From Calliopsis andreniformis (taxonomy: Eukaryota > Arthropoda > Insecta > Hymenoptera > Andrenidae), in contig NC_135071.1 in the NCBI RefSeq assembly GCF_051401765.1, positions 20,252,961 through 20,316,960 of the forward strand: DNA of 64,000 bases, read 5' to 3'. Shown in pieces: positions 10,356 to 23,027 of this stretch (positions within the stretch are counted from its first letter, which is position 1; the number at the start of each line of letters is the position of its first letter). The notes below the pieces were generated by a model. It saw only the letters and a program-made list of their open reading frames with translations, did no database searches and had not been told where the DNA came from. A program made the position numbers and the translations under genes.

Positions 10356-12757
10356 TTAACGTAACAAAGTAGTACATAATACTATTATGTTTACTATAAC
10401 TGAACCACATAGAAGTGCTGGTAACCAAACAGGACTTGTTACAATAGTAGTATGACTAGGGAACATTTGCATTTCAGAAGGATTCTTGATGTTATTTATA
10501 CTTATATTCTGTGCTTGTAAAGATTGATCCATTAAAACTGGACTACTTCTTTGACAATTCTGATATAATGTTTGTGGAGTACAATGATTAAGTGATGTGA
10601 ATTTTCCTATTTGATTACTGTTTGAGTTTTGCGATTCGGAAAATGGATATTGAAAACTCTGTTGATAATATGACGCAACAGGACTAATATTATTTTGTCT
10701 TACATTGTAACAAGATGGTGTTGCATCTGATATCACTGAACATTGATCAAATTCATGTATAGATGGTTCTCTGGATGGAGCAAAATTAGAACCTGCAGAA
10801 CCAAAACCAGAACTCTGACTAGATGATCTGGACAATGTTGGTGGGTCAATACCATCATACCAATATCCACCAGCTACCCACGAAGCCTGAGTAACTGATT
10901 TTAACTTTGGTGGTGACAAAATACTTTTTCTACCAGATATATTGTTAACTTTTTTAAATAGTTCAGAACTTTTTGTATTGTACACTTTTGTTTCAAAAAT
11001 CTTCGGTGCTTTAGATGAATATTTTGGTTTATCGTCGCTCAAAGACAACGTGCTTAATGTGCTTAAACTATCATTTAACAAATAATTTTCTGATACATTG
11101 TTTTTATGTAAAGATGTGGAATTGAAGCATACACTATTATCAGTGATAGTCATTGAAGACACCTGTGACTCCTGATTGGAACTGTAACATAAAAACATAA
11201 TTAATATACTTCTTTGTGTGAAATACATATAAAATTACGAAAGAATTAAATTAAATTACTTACAGTGGACTCTGAAAATCTGGAGATTTGAAATTTGTTG
11301 AATTTTCTGTATAAAAAGGCATGCAATCGTTTGTTGCATTCAATAATGATTGACTTGCAATAGTTTTGTTGAAATCATTGGTAATTTTAGTATCAGTATT
11401 GTACTTATTTTTTAGACTTGTGACATATGGATCAAACAATTCCTTATCTTTTGTAGGAGATTCAATTTTTTTGAATGACATACTTTTATTCAATCCTTTA
11501 TTATGAGATCTAGGTTTGACATTAATAAAGCCTATCACTGAAATCAATATCATTATCTGAAATAAAAAGGACATTAAAAATAAAAAAATTTAATCACCAC
11601 TATAATCCAATTTGCCACAGCTTATTATCTTACCATGTGATATTGAGTTACATCCTCAATAGGAAACCATATGTGTTGTAAATCTGCTTTCATTAATTTT
11701 ACATCCTTAAATGGTAAGAGTACAATTATACAAATCCATAAAAACATAAGTAACATATCAGAAATTTTTCTTTTGGCTGGAGCTACCCAGCAAGCACATA
11801 ATTGGAAAAATAATCCTCCAATTGGTAAAAATATCAAATCCATATTGTATGCTATCATAGAGTCCAAAATTGTTGAAATTGCTCTGAATATTGGTTCTGA
11901 ATATTTTGTAGTCTGTGAAAAATAAATAAGCAAGAATTATAAAAAATATTATTATTAATTCCCATTATATATTGCAGATACTTACGTTGGTGATCATCTG
12001 AAAGGGTTTCTGCCTGAACAACAGCATTTTATATTCAGCAAGCCATAATGTTTGTTTGTATAATATACTCTTTACTTTATTTTTACATTTTACACACAAT
12101 GGGTATTGTTGCTCTAAGTTATCTTTGAACTGCTTTATTTCATGCTCATAGTTTTTGTCATTCTCTGATGTATAATTACATAGTTTTGATAGTTTCAAAG
12201 TTTCATTCGTGTTACATTGCTTGCAGAGACCATTTTTTGCACTTTTATTTTTTTCTGTGCTTTGATTGACTGTACAATATTTCTTGATTTCAGTTGATGG
12301 ACTCTTATACTGTTCAGGTATATTAAATAAGTAATCACCATTCTAGAATTTAAAATAGAAAAAGAAATTAATTTAACTTTTTAAAATGCATATGAGACTT
12401 CATATAAATTGCATAGAAATAGTTGTCTCAACTATATGTTCAATTAAACATTTAACAGACTATATTAATTTACCTTGGAAAAACCATTATATTGATCACA
12501 ATGCGGGCACAACCACCAATTGAGTTGTTGTCTCCAAATCTTAGCATTATTGTTGCAAAACCAACAGTTTACTTTCACAGGCCACCTTAATCTAACACAT
12601 GAGTGAAATACAATGTGGTCATGTTTATATTACACAAGATTAAAAACACATTTAGAATCACTTACTTTAACTTTTGGAAGACTGTAATGGTGGTGACAAG
12701 TATTAACAAAACAGCAGACACTATTGGCACGAAGTTAAATGCAAAATCGAAATCCAT
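10356..12757 (-). CDS. TMEM201: TMEM201/SAMP1 (NET5)-like inner nuclear membrane protein, Ima1 N-terminal domain
   Basis: Minus-strand exons 12757-12666, 12591-12474, 12342-11986, 11912-11634, 11556-11264 and 11181-10356 join to 1965 nt, 654 aa (human TMEM201 is 666 aa). A first hydrophobic segment (about residues 9-26) precedes an Ima1-type cysteine domain: VNCWFC and LCPHCDQYNGF give C40, C43, C59 and C62, followed by LCKQC (110/113) and LCVKC (153/156). NGDYL-IP-QY after the first zinc motif is a family hallmark. Several membrane segments follow in exons 4 and 5, then a long Ser-rich low-complexity region, and a final hydrophobic helix ending in TTLLR, like the C-terminal helix of vertebrate SAMP1. 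SAMP1 sits in the inner nuclear membrane, associates with LINC-complex and lamina components and helps nuclear positioning and spindle organisation. The neighbour Rpt6 is divergent and CFAP107 convergent. The Ser-rich tail is the least conserved part. Confidence 0.88.
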
Positions 12758-13534
12758 TTTTTATGTGATAAAAATATAAAAATTAAGGAGAGTTCATTTC
12801 CCGCCAAGCGGTTGAAGAGTGCCTTCACCTTAACCTACAGGGTTCAGAGTTTGTACAAAGATCATCTAGTCACGTGGCGAGTTACACCTTCACGTTACAC
12901 TTCAAACTACTAGGTAACTTATTAATTAACTGTTAAAAAACATTGTCCATCGCACACGCTAAAGTTTTGTATAAAATTATAAAACAATTAAACTGTAGCA
13001 TCATAAATACAATTATCCATGCCGCCGTCTATTTTACTTTATAAATTTTTAGACTATACTACCATCGACTAAGCATAGAATAGACTTATCATCTAATGTA
13101 TTTTTGTGTCACGCGCTCAGAGAGTTCACAAGGATTCACCATCTTCCTGTCACGCCCGTTATCAATTCAGCTTAAGATAAGATTAAGTTTCATGCTGAAT
13201 AAAAATACAGTGCAAATAGTGAACGAATAAAAAGATAAAAAGCACGCTAAGAAACTGAAAAATGTATGGAATGTAAAGGCAAGTTTGCAATGAACGAATA
13301 ACGAAAATGCTTTGATCGATATAATATCGATAGTTGGACAATCTTACTCAAGTCGACATTTCAGTTAAAATCGACTATAATAGTAATCAGTGACAAGCAG
13401 TTCTTGTGGCAGTGGAGAATATAATTGTTGAATTTTGAATTTTATTTTATATTTTTTCTCGATAAGTAGATGGCAATATAAAAAAAGAAATACATACTAC
13501 TTGTAATCGGTTATCGGCAGTGTTTGCGAAAATA
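12758..13534. promoter_or_regulatory. Divergent promoter region between TMEM201 (-) and Rpt6 (+)
   Basis: 777 bp separate the two start codons, so both promoters must lie here. Visible elements are an E2F-like TTCCCGCC at about 12798-12805, close to the TMEM201 start, and an E-box TCACGTGGC near 12872-12880. No TATA box stands out. Part of the sequence must be 5' UTR of each gene; transcription starts are unknown. There is no open frame suggesting another gene. Confidence 0.6.
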
Positions 13535-15144
<1,610 letters not shown>

Positions 15145-15240
15145 ATGGTCATATTCTGTATTTCATTCTTTCTACATTGTCTGCATTTTTTGTAAAACCA
15201 TTGTGTGAAATTCACATAACATTAATGGAATTGTATACAG

Positions 15241-15246
15241 AATAAA
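15241..15246 (+). terminator. Polyadenylation signal of Rpt6
   Basis: A canonical AATAAA lies 97 bp after the Rpt6 stop codon and well before the FTSJ3 start, the only such hexamer I see in the gap. The cleavage site itself is not visible. Confidence 0.75.
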
Positions 15247-15366
15247 GATTATAGAGTTGTAAGAAAAATTACTTCCAAAAGTCCATCTTTAACGTGAGAA
15301 AAAATTTAGTCTCGGAATTCATCCATCTTTGGTCTCCATTAGTGTCCCCCTCCACTTTTCAGAGAA

Positions 15367-15393
15367 CCACATGTAGCAAGTAGCTGCATGTGG
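15367..15393. other. 27-nt hairpin upstream of FTSJ3
   Basis: CCACATGTAGC (15367-15377) pairs with GCTGCATGTGG (15383-15393) over a 5-nt loop AAGTA. All 11 positions pair, one as a G-T wobble. It lies 75 bp before the FTSJ3 start, in the promoter or 5' UTR. Confidence 0.75.
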
Positions 15394-15467
15394 CGTGTAG
15401 CTCAGAGATTCAATGTTTTCAACAATAATAGATCATTAATAAAAAGTACGATTATTTATATTAAAAA

Positions 15468-18428
15468 ATGGGTAAGAAAGCGAAAATTGGAAAACAGAGA
15501 AAGGATAAATTTTATCAGTTAGCAAAGGAAACCGGTAAGTGTGAATGATATTGACACAAATATGAACTTATGTTAAATGTGTTCTAATTAAAAATTAGAT
15601 TCAGTCAATTTAAGGAAATTAGTAAGACAGTAATTAGCAAATTACACTTAGTTCTAAGTTATTAGTTTTAAGACATTACGTGTAACGACGCTTGTCATAG
15701 GTTATGTTTTATAGGTTATAGGTCACGTGCAGCTTTTAAATTAATTCAACTAAATCGAAAATTTGAGTTCTTACAAAAATCTCGAGTATGCATAGATCTA
15801 TGTGCAGCTCCTGGTGGGTGGATGCAGGTCGCCAGGCAAAATATGCCTGTATCATCTATTGTAGTAGGTGTAGATTTGTTTCCAATAAAACCTATCCCAG
15901 GATGTATCAGCCTTGTAGAAGATATTACAACGGATAAATGTCGCGTTGCAATATCTCGCGAATTAAAGACTTGGAAAGCTGATGTTGTCCTGCACGATGG
16001 TGCACCAAACGTTGGTACAAATTGGCTTCATGATGCATATCAGCAAATTGTTTTAACTTTAGCTGCTCTTAAAATGGCAACACAATTTTTGAAACCCGGT
16101 GGATGGTTTGTTACAAAAATTTTTCGATCAAAAGATTATAATGCACTCGTTTGGGTACTGAAACAACTGTTTAAGAAGGTTCATGCAACAAAACCTCAAG
16201 CATCACGTTCAGAATCTGCTGAAATTTTTGTTGTTTGTCAGTATTACATTGCTCCAGATAAATTAGATCCTAAATTTTTAGATCCAAAATATGTTTTCTC
16301 TGAATTAGAAATAGAACCAGCAAATAAGCTAAATGTGTATAATCCAGTAAAACAAAAACATAGGCCAGAGGGATATCCAGAAAATGATTACACATTGTAT
16401 CATAAACTATCTGTGAAAGATTTTATTGCACATGACAGTGCTGTGGAAGCATTACAAAATGCTTCTGAAATTGTATTTGATGATGATATAATAGCAAATC
16501 ATGAGAAAACAACAAAAGAAATTAAAGAATGTTGTAAAGACATTAAAGTATTAGGTAAAAAGGATTTGAGACTTCTACTTAATTGGTGGAAAGTTGTAAA
16601 AGAATCTTTAAATGAGAAGGAACCAGAAGTAGAAAATTCAGAAGAAGCCACTAATGAGATAGCAGAGGCACCAGCTATGAGTCAAGAAGATTTAGAAGAT
16701 TTAGAAGATGAAGAAATTAGGAAACAAATTGAACAACTGAAAGCAGAAGAAGCTAGGGAGTTAAAACGAAAAAGAAAAAAGGCTAATAAAGAAAGACAGA
16801 AATTAAATGAAAGGTTGAACTTAAAAATGATACATAAAGGAAATGAAGGACCCATTTTAGAAGGAGATGATATGTTCAGTCTGAAGGAAATTAAAACTCA
16901 TCAAGAATTACATAATGTAATGGACCAGCAACCTGATGTTGTGGCAGAAAGTGATGTTGATTCAGATGAAGAGCAAAGAAAGCCAAAAACAATTAAATAT
17001 AACAAAGATGAAGGACATTTAGATAGTTCTGGATTATATTATAAAACAGAAGATAGTGAACCAGAAGATTCAAGTAATGAATCAGACAGTGAAAAATCCG
17101 GTTTAGGTATTTAAAGTTTTTATACTAGTTACATAAATTTTCCACTTGTGTAAAAATATATTTCGGTGTTTTATTTTTTTGTCATTAGGTTTAGATGATT
17201 CTGATGAGGATAAAGATGAAACTCAAAGAAAAAGAAAAAGAAATGATGATGACACGGAGAATCCTTTGCTAACTGATTTAGATCATAGAGATAAAAAGAC
17301 TAAAAGAATTCAAAAAGCAGAATTGTGGTTTGAAAAAGATATATTTAAAAATCTAGAAAAGGAAAAAGACGAGGATTTTGAATTGGATAAAATGGTTGAA
17401 GAATATAAAAAGAAAGGTGGACGAATTATAGGAGAAGAAGAATCAATAGACGGCGGAAAAGAAAATAAGGCAAAGAAAGGGAAAAATGTGCAGAAAGAAA
17501 AAGAAAACGACGAAGATGGTGATGACGATGACGATAATGACACTGAAGATACAGATTCGGATTATGATGTGGAAGAGATGGTGGGTTCAAAAGATAAATC
17601 TCAAAAAAAGAAAGTTGGTGGCAAGGATGGTTTCGAAACAGTACCACAGGCAAATGGTTGGTATATTAAGAAATGGATTTATCTGTTCAACAATTAATTA
17701 TTGTCTTCTTTTAATTTTAGGTGTAATATCAAAAAAGAAGAAGCGTTTGTCAGAAAATGATTTAGCATTGGGCTCATTGCTAATTCAAAGCAAGAAATCT
17801 CGCAGAGATCTAATAGACTCTGCTTGGAATAGGTATGCATTTAACGATGACCATTTACCAGACTGGTTTGTACAAGATGAAGACAAGCATATGAAGAAAG
17901 AAGCGCCAGTGCCTAAAGAGCTTGTAGATGAATATAAGAAGCGAGTGGAAGATTTGAATGTGAGACCAATTAAGAAAGTATTGCAAGCTAAAGCAAGGAA
18001 AAAGCGCCGCGCAATGCGTAAGCTGGAAAAGGCAAAGAAAAAGATGGAAGCAATCATGGAGAACGCAGATATTAGTGATAGAGAAAAAGCGAAGCAAGTC
18101 CAAGCGTAAGTATCATTGTTTTTTTACCACTATTTGTTCTTTTAAATACTATATCTGAATCTCCGTTTTTAGATTATACAAGAAAGCTCATAAAGAACCG
18201 AAGAAAGAAGTTACTTATGTAGTAGCAAAGAAGCATATGGCACAGAAGAGAGCAGCTAGACCTTCTGGTGTGAAAGGACGATTCAAGATGGTCGATCCGA
18301 GAATGAAGAAGGATTTACGCGCTGCTAAAGCTAAAGAGAAAACTAAGGGCCGCGGAAAAAAGAGTCGTGGTAGCAAACCACCTCGAGGAAAACCTAAAAC
18401 TCATAAGGGAAAGAAAATGAAGAAGTAA
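15468..18428 (+). CDS. FTSJ3: FTSJ3/Spb1 pre-rRNA 2'-O-ribose methyltransferase
   Basis: Nucleolar SAM-dependent methyltransferase that methylates pre-rRNA ribose and is needed for large-subunit (and in animals also 18S) maturation. Exons 15468-15534, 15715-17106, 17189-17656, 17721-18105 and 18173-18428 join to 2568 nt, 855 aa (human 847). The N-terminal FtsJ domain has the SAM motif DLCAAPGGW (50-58) and the K-D-K-E tetrad: K31 in RSRAAFK, D117 in HDGAP, K157 in WFVTK and E192 in SAEIFV. A DUF3381 middle region and long acidic and lysine-rich coiled stretches follow, and the Spb1 C-terminal domain begins near W-FEKDIF. The last about 60 residues are a Lys/Arg-rich nucleolar-type tail rich in GKK and RGKK. 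Exon 2 uses the AG at 15713-15714; another AG 14 bp upstream would shift the frame. The catalytic residues are intact, so it should be active. Confidence 0.97.
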
Positions 18429-18487
18429 TTTTCGTAGAAAACATGAAATTGTATGATTATTATTAAATTCGAATTTTTATTGACTAT

Positions 18488-18493
18488 AATAAA
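18488..18493 (+). terminator. Polyadenylation signal of FTSJ3
   Basis: AATAAA lies 60 bp after the FTSJ3 stop codon within AT-rich sequence, a normal distance for a poly(A) signal. Confidence 0.65.
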
Positions 18494-18756
18494 AAAATGG
18501 ATTACATAGCATCTCCTAGATACAGAACAAACATTATTTTGCAATATTTTCTTGTAATAATGTATATATAATACATTTTGTACATAACTGTGTATTAAAT
18601 TATACAAAGATTAAAATTAAACTGTTTTATAAATAATTTTTATGATTCTTCTATTACAATATTGCAATTATGATAGGAAATTTTTAAGTAGGTTTTCCCG
18701 CCATGTTATTTGAATACAAAATCGGTAGCCATATTTGTACATTCAAAGTACGCGCG

Positions 18757-18772
18757 GCGTCATTCCGTTCGA
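18757..18772. repeat. Left arm of a 16-bp perfect inverted repeat
   Basis: GCGTCATTCCGTTCGA here is the exact reverse complement of 19401-19416. The arms are about 630 bp apart and the match does not extend by even one base on either side. Flanking target-site duplications were not found. Confidence 0.85.
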
Positions 18773-19160
18773 GGATGCGCAAGGGACAAGACGTGTGTGC
18801 TTCTTGTCGTGTTAAACCTGTTTAATTCTGTTTCTGGCAATTCCTGACCACTTAAATAGTAATGTATCCTTAATTTTATCATACTGTTACACGTTGTATA
18901 AAAAATTTGTCTTAATTTTGATCATTTTAGTGATTAATATTAGTTTGAAAAATGTGTACTTCTCGTTTCTTAATTGTAGAGGTACGAGACGATACATATT
19001 ACTCGATATTTTCATTTACTTCAGTAAATTTACATAGATTTATTGAATTTCAAATGCTATTTCCATTTTTACACATTTTGTAGTGAAATGTAGTTGGTAT
19101 ACTTTCTATTTTGTTTAATTTTTAAACTGTTTTATATTGTTTGGGGGAGGGAGGCCGGTT

Positions 19161-19186
19161 GATGGAAGACCTTAAGTGAGTGAAAT
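19161..19186 (+). repeat. Copy A of an imperfect 26-bp direct repeat
   Basis: This segment, starting GATGGAAGACC, matches 19359-19384 (starting GATAGAAGACC) at 20 of 26 positions. Both copies sit just upstream of a possible first exon. It could be an old local duplication or a shared regulatory motif. Confidence 0.4.
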
Positions 19187-19358
19187 ATAATGGCGCCGAA
19201 ATTCAACAAATGCTTTAAAAATATTTTCATAAATTAAAAGAAATCATTAGATTATTATACATTTTGTAAACTGCAATTACATTTTTGTGGCTTCCACTTT
19301 AAAATACAGTGTGTACTAACTTTTTATTATATTTTTATGTTGTACGTAACAAGTAGGT

Positions 19359-19384
19359 GATAGAAGACCATAAGACAGTGAGGT
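19359..19384 (+). repeat. Copy B of an imperfect 26-bp direct repeat
   Basis: Partner of 19161-19186. It lies directly before the second arm of the 16-bp inverted repeat and the candidate small spliced ORF. Confidence 0.4.
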
Positions 19385-19400
19385 GCGTGCGCAGTTCATG

Positions 19401-19416
19401 TCGAACGGAATGACGC
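19401..19416. repeat. Right arm of a 16-bp perfect inverted repeat
   Basis: TCGAACGGAATGACGC is the reverse complement of 18757-18772. It lies a few bases before the ATG of the candidate spliced microprotein. Confidence 0.85.
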
Positions 19417-19419
19417 AGC

Positions 19420-19989
19420 ATGCAAAGCTCATCGCAAAGGCAAGTTTTTACTCTTTTCTTCAGTATTACTGTAGAATTTGTCAGAGTGTTGTCCGTTTCG
19501 GAAATATAAAAGATATGTGATTGTTGTTACGTAGTAAAAATTACGTGTACCTTTCTATATAATTTTAAATATCGTAAAATAGTCAAGTTCGTATTTCAAA
19601 CACTAAGATGGTTAATGGTCGCGTTCTTGCTACTGCGCATGTAGCCATGCGCGCACAACATTTCTCTATCATTTTCTTCCCGCGCATTCACTTGTCAAGA
19701 TTTATTTCAAATTCGTGCTTTTTCTATTACAGATTTTTTATTGGAATTAAAATGTATTTACCGATGTTAAAAAAAGTGAGTTCCTGCGTTGGCGACTTCG
19801 GGCGTTATAATGTGAAGAATAATGTAAGTTTTATTCTATCTTATTAAAATTCTGCATAAAATTAAGTCAATAGGGTTTACAATTTAAAGGTTATAAAATA
19901 CAAATAATCAAAATTCGATAATTTGAAAAGTAATTTCCTAATATTTTGCCTTTTTCTAATTTCAGGACCAGCAGACACTTTTTGAGTAA
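19420..19989 (+). CDS. Candidate spliced 44-aa microprotein, unrecognised
   Basis: I do not recognise this product. Three segments join in frame to 45 codons: 19420-19439, 19733-19823 and 19966-19989 (TAA). The splice sites look good: donor AAG/GCAAGT (another GC donor), acceptor CTATTACAG, donor AAT/GTAAGT, acceptor ATTTCAG. The predicted product is basic in the middle (IGIKMYLPMLKKVSS), ends in DQQTLFE, and has no clear membrane helix. If translation instead starts at the internal ATG (19752) the product is about 31 aa. An upstream ATG at 19398 in another frame opens a 40-codon unspliced ORF, which weakens the case. A further donor-like AAG/GTTAGT near 20,021 suggests the transcript may continue. 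The evidence is splice-site quality plus an intact frame only; a non-coding spliced RNA is an equal alternative. Confidence 0.28.
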
Positions 19990-20057
19990 TTCATCGAGCT
20001 GTCTTCATCTCGTGCGTGTTAAGGTTAGTGATATATTTATGTTTATAGTTCCTCCAG

Positions 20058-20261
20058 TCATTCGAGCATATCATAAAACACAAAGTCCTTAGTAGCACGA
20101 GTGACTGGTTGTATTAAATTAAGAATAGCTTCTCCCGCGTAGTTGTTTAAAAAATTTTGTTTAGCAACACATTTGCATAGCGATTGAAAATCGTTCTGCA
20201 AATGTGTTTCAAAAGGCACACACAATGGAGTACTAAATAGACTGCAACCCACTTTAATCAT
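20058..20261 (-). CDS. Candidate 67-aa ORF, unrecognised
   Basis: This is an uninterrupted minus-strand frame from ATG at 20261 to a stop at 20058. The composition is protein-like (four Cys, mixed hydrophobic and polar residues, a KCVAKQNFLNNYAGEAILNL stretch), unlike the Arg/Ser-rich chance frames in the GC-rich blocks further right. There is no recognisable domain, signal peptide or membrane segment. It would run tail-to-tail with the candidate spliced unit at 19420-19989. It could be a real small gene, an exon of a larger one, an old transposon fragment, or chance. Confidence 0.22.
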   Translation of the reverse strand: MIKVGCSLFSTPLCVPFETHLQNDFQSLCKCVAKQNFLNNYAGEAILNLIQPVTRATKDFVFYDMLE

Positions 20262-22479
20262 AATATTTACATTTCGAAATCAATTCCTATCTGTCTACCA
20301 ATATTGTGTACTTTGGCGAATAGTTGTTAGAGATGACCGTCATTCATAAACAGAGGTCGCTAAAATCAGTCGCGGATTTCTACATCGGTAAGGCAGTTGC
20401 ACTTGAGACACGAAAGTCCATTAGCGATGTGCCTGTAGTTCGTTAAATGCATACACCCACCTGTCTGGTTATGCGAGCCTCCCTTCCTACGATCGTCTTG
20501 AGCATATCCCTACCCTCTGACCCCTCTAACGGCATCATTCCCTGGGTGTATTCCGTGCATCGAGCATTCTGATGCAACCATGGCCTGCGTAGCGTCGGGA
20601 CGCTGCGGTCGATGTCAAGGACAAGGCCGATAGCATTTAGAAAGATCGTTTTACGTCGATGTCGCTGCAATGAAAGTGGCGTCGACGAAACTTTCTTGGC
20701 TCTTAGCCAAAAATCGCATCATCTGCCTTCCGGTTTCGTCACTGGCGCGGTTTCTAGAAGATCTGCATATGTCGATGCCTTGTTTAATTGGCAGAAAATA
20801 CAATTGATGACGTAACTGCACAGAGATGACTCGCTGTATCGGTCAATGTCAAGGTTGGTCGTAGTAACACCTACATTTCATAACACGATGAAATTCAGTT
20901 TCCTCTCGCATCGAGACTATAATTCTTTTTTCGGAATTTAATTTTATAGAATCGTCGACGAATTTCGGTAGTCACTTGTTTTCAATTTATTTAACGCGCG
21001 ACAGCTTTGCGACCGATGCCAAACACTTGTAGGCGTCGCTCATAAATTTTCATGCAATTGCTCTATAATGTCAACATTAAATTTTTTTATAGTAGAAGAA
21101 ACATTTCTAGCCTTTCAGTACATAATGTTGTATTTCGATAAATTGTAAGTCAGTTCATAAATTAATTAATTTTATAGCCCATAGTCGCGCCTATGTCTGA
21201 TCCAATATCTGTATTTATTTAAATTTAGTCACTTGGACACATGACAGACATAAAAATGGGTAGTTAATTTTCTTGACCGTAACGAGACAATTCCTTGAAC
21301 AATTTCGGCTCGTTAATCACTTGAAATGGTTGCTGTCTGAAAATATCGAACTTTAAAGGTGAACTTGGTGAGTGCGAGAACCTTGAACTGATCGGACAGC
21401 TCATAAGTCGAGTTAAAATTATGACGAGAAATCGCGCCAGGAATATCCGCAATTGAGAAACAAGCTTGGTATCACGAATGAACAGCGTAGATTATCGAAA
21501 AGCTTCCTGGCAATGTATGTAGCTTCTCTATAGGTCTTAATTCAAAAGATAAGGGGAATAAAACAATAGTGAGACGTTTATTTAGCCTCTTCAACGAATA
21601 ATTATAGATGATCGATTTTATTGATCAGGAAACTGGGCAGGGTGGTACTCTCTTTGTTTACGGTAGTCTTCGTCAAAAGCACCAACAATGAGTGACTAAC
21701 GCACACTACTTTGTCAAGTACCTCGGCTTAAACATCTTTTATGAAATGTTGTCAATGTGTTCGAGTATCTTTACGCGGTTGGCGCTTACGTCAAGGGCGA
21801 CCTCGACTTTCCACCGTTTCTAATCTGTACGAGAATCGGTCGAGACAAGCATTTCGTTCCAGCTATGACGTTGGCCATAAGTCGGTAATACGTACTTTTC
21901 TTAATCCCTTTGCTACCATATCGAAGACTTTGAACTCTTAGCGGCGATTATTGTCAATTAATTCTCCTGTGTTTGGGTGGGACACTTCTGTCCACTTCCT
22001 AGCAGGTCACTTTACCAAGAAAACCCCTTTTTAATTCCGTAATTTGCATCATTGATAGCCGACACCTGATACCACAAAGATATTATGGAAAGTCCATTAA
22101 CTATCCTCATGAAAGAATATTGATTATTCTCTGAACTATTTATAATCACTCTCTTCATATCACCCGATCAAATATTTACCAGATAGTGGTTCTTCCTCCA
22201 TCTAAACTGAGAAAGCCGCGCGACTGATTTCCCAGACATTAAAGCCGACCTACTATCAGCTGATATCTATTTTCACCTCATTATTCCGCAATAGCGAAGA
22301 CAAACCCGAGATTACCTATCGCCAGTGCTCAGTACGCAATATTCAAACCACCCTCCGATACAAAGCTCCCGCCTACGCGTTCCTCTCGAAAGGCGCAGAG
22401 CGGAACCCTCCCCTGGTACACCTACCAGTCGTTTATTTCCGCCTGGCCTTGAACCGCGAAACTAGAATAACAGCGGACC

Positions 22480-23000
22480 TAAAAGGAGGCGGCCTGTGTG
22501 ATTGATAGTAAAAGTAGCTGAGCAGCAGTGTACCGGGACAAAGCGGAAACAGAAACGAAACACGAAGGGAAGGGAAACGGGAAGGGAAACCGAGACGCGG
22601 AGAAAGAAGGATAAAAAGGCGGGGAGGGGAGGTGCAAAGGAGTGACAAGGACTGGCTCGCGGTAATTGAGAATCGTTAACGCGTCCTCGAGAGAGATCGA
22701 GCGGCTGGATTTTGCCGGGTCCTCTCTCACTCTCCGCCGCGCTGTTACCATCAGCTCGCGTCTCCCGCCTCCCGTGCCCCGCTTTCTGGCCGCGACACCG
22801 ATGACCTTCAACCGTCGGGGAGTGGATGGACCTCGTTGGCCAGCGAGCCGAGGTATAAGGTCAAGGTTGCGGCTGTCGGTGTGCACGGGATATGCGACCT
22901 CCGGATGCATCGAGCGAGATGCGTGCGCCGCTGCCGCATGCGCGCCGCCGACCGGCTCAGTGTACGTCGCAAGCACGGTCGCACAAGCCATTGCCAAGGT
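22480..23000. promoter_or_regulatory. CpG/GC-rich block, candidate promoter or first exon
   Basis: The block stands out from its AT-rich flanks: purine-rich GGGAA repeats at 22,560-22,600, then a TATA-like ATAAAAA next to GC-box-like GGCGGGGAGGGG near 22,611-22,632, then CpG-dense sequence. This order resembles a core promoter reading right. It contains open frames of 172 aa (-) and 112 aa (+) over the same bases, neither recognisable, as expected where stop codons are rare. No transcript evidence. Confidence 0.25.
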
Positions 23001-23027
23001 CTGAGCTGGTCACGGGCAAACCGTTAT
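22988..23027 (+). repeat. Copy A of a 40-bp dispersed repeat
   Basis: This matches 24190-24229 in the same orientation at 33 of 40 positions. The conserved cores are GCCAAGGTC and GGTCACGGGCAA followed by CCGTTAT, with a variable 6-bp spacer. On the minus strand both copies translate to NGLPVT--DLG-G. Confidence 0.75.

Larger units (their letters stand above)
15145..15467 (+). promoter_or_regulatory. Rpt6 3' end and FTSJ3 promoter / 5' UTR
   Basis: These 323 bp hold the Rpt6 3' UTR with AATAAA at 15241-15246 and, after it, the FTSJ3 promoter and 5' UTR. The short spacing means the two transcription units nearly touch. A strong hairpin lies at 15367-15393. No TATA box is evident. Confidence 0.6.
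18429..19397. other. FTSJ3 3' UTR and downstream non-coding region
   Basis: AT-rich sequence with an AATAAA 60 bp after the FTSJ3 stop. Beyond it lie an E2F-like TTTCCCGCC at 18694-18702, a CpG-rich patch around 18750-18810, and one arm of a 16-bp inverted repeat (18757-18772). The CpG patch resembles a promoter or first non-coding exon, of either strand. I see no convincing protein gene. Confidence 0.5.

Noticed and set aside
22479..23004. 172-aa (-) and 112-aa (+) open frames
   Set aside because: They overlap on opposite strands in CpG-rich DNA where stop codons are rare. No domain, low-complexity Pro/Ser/Arg composition, no splice logic.
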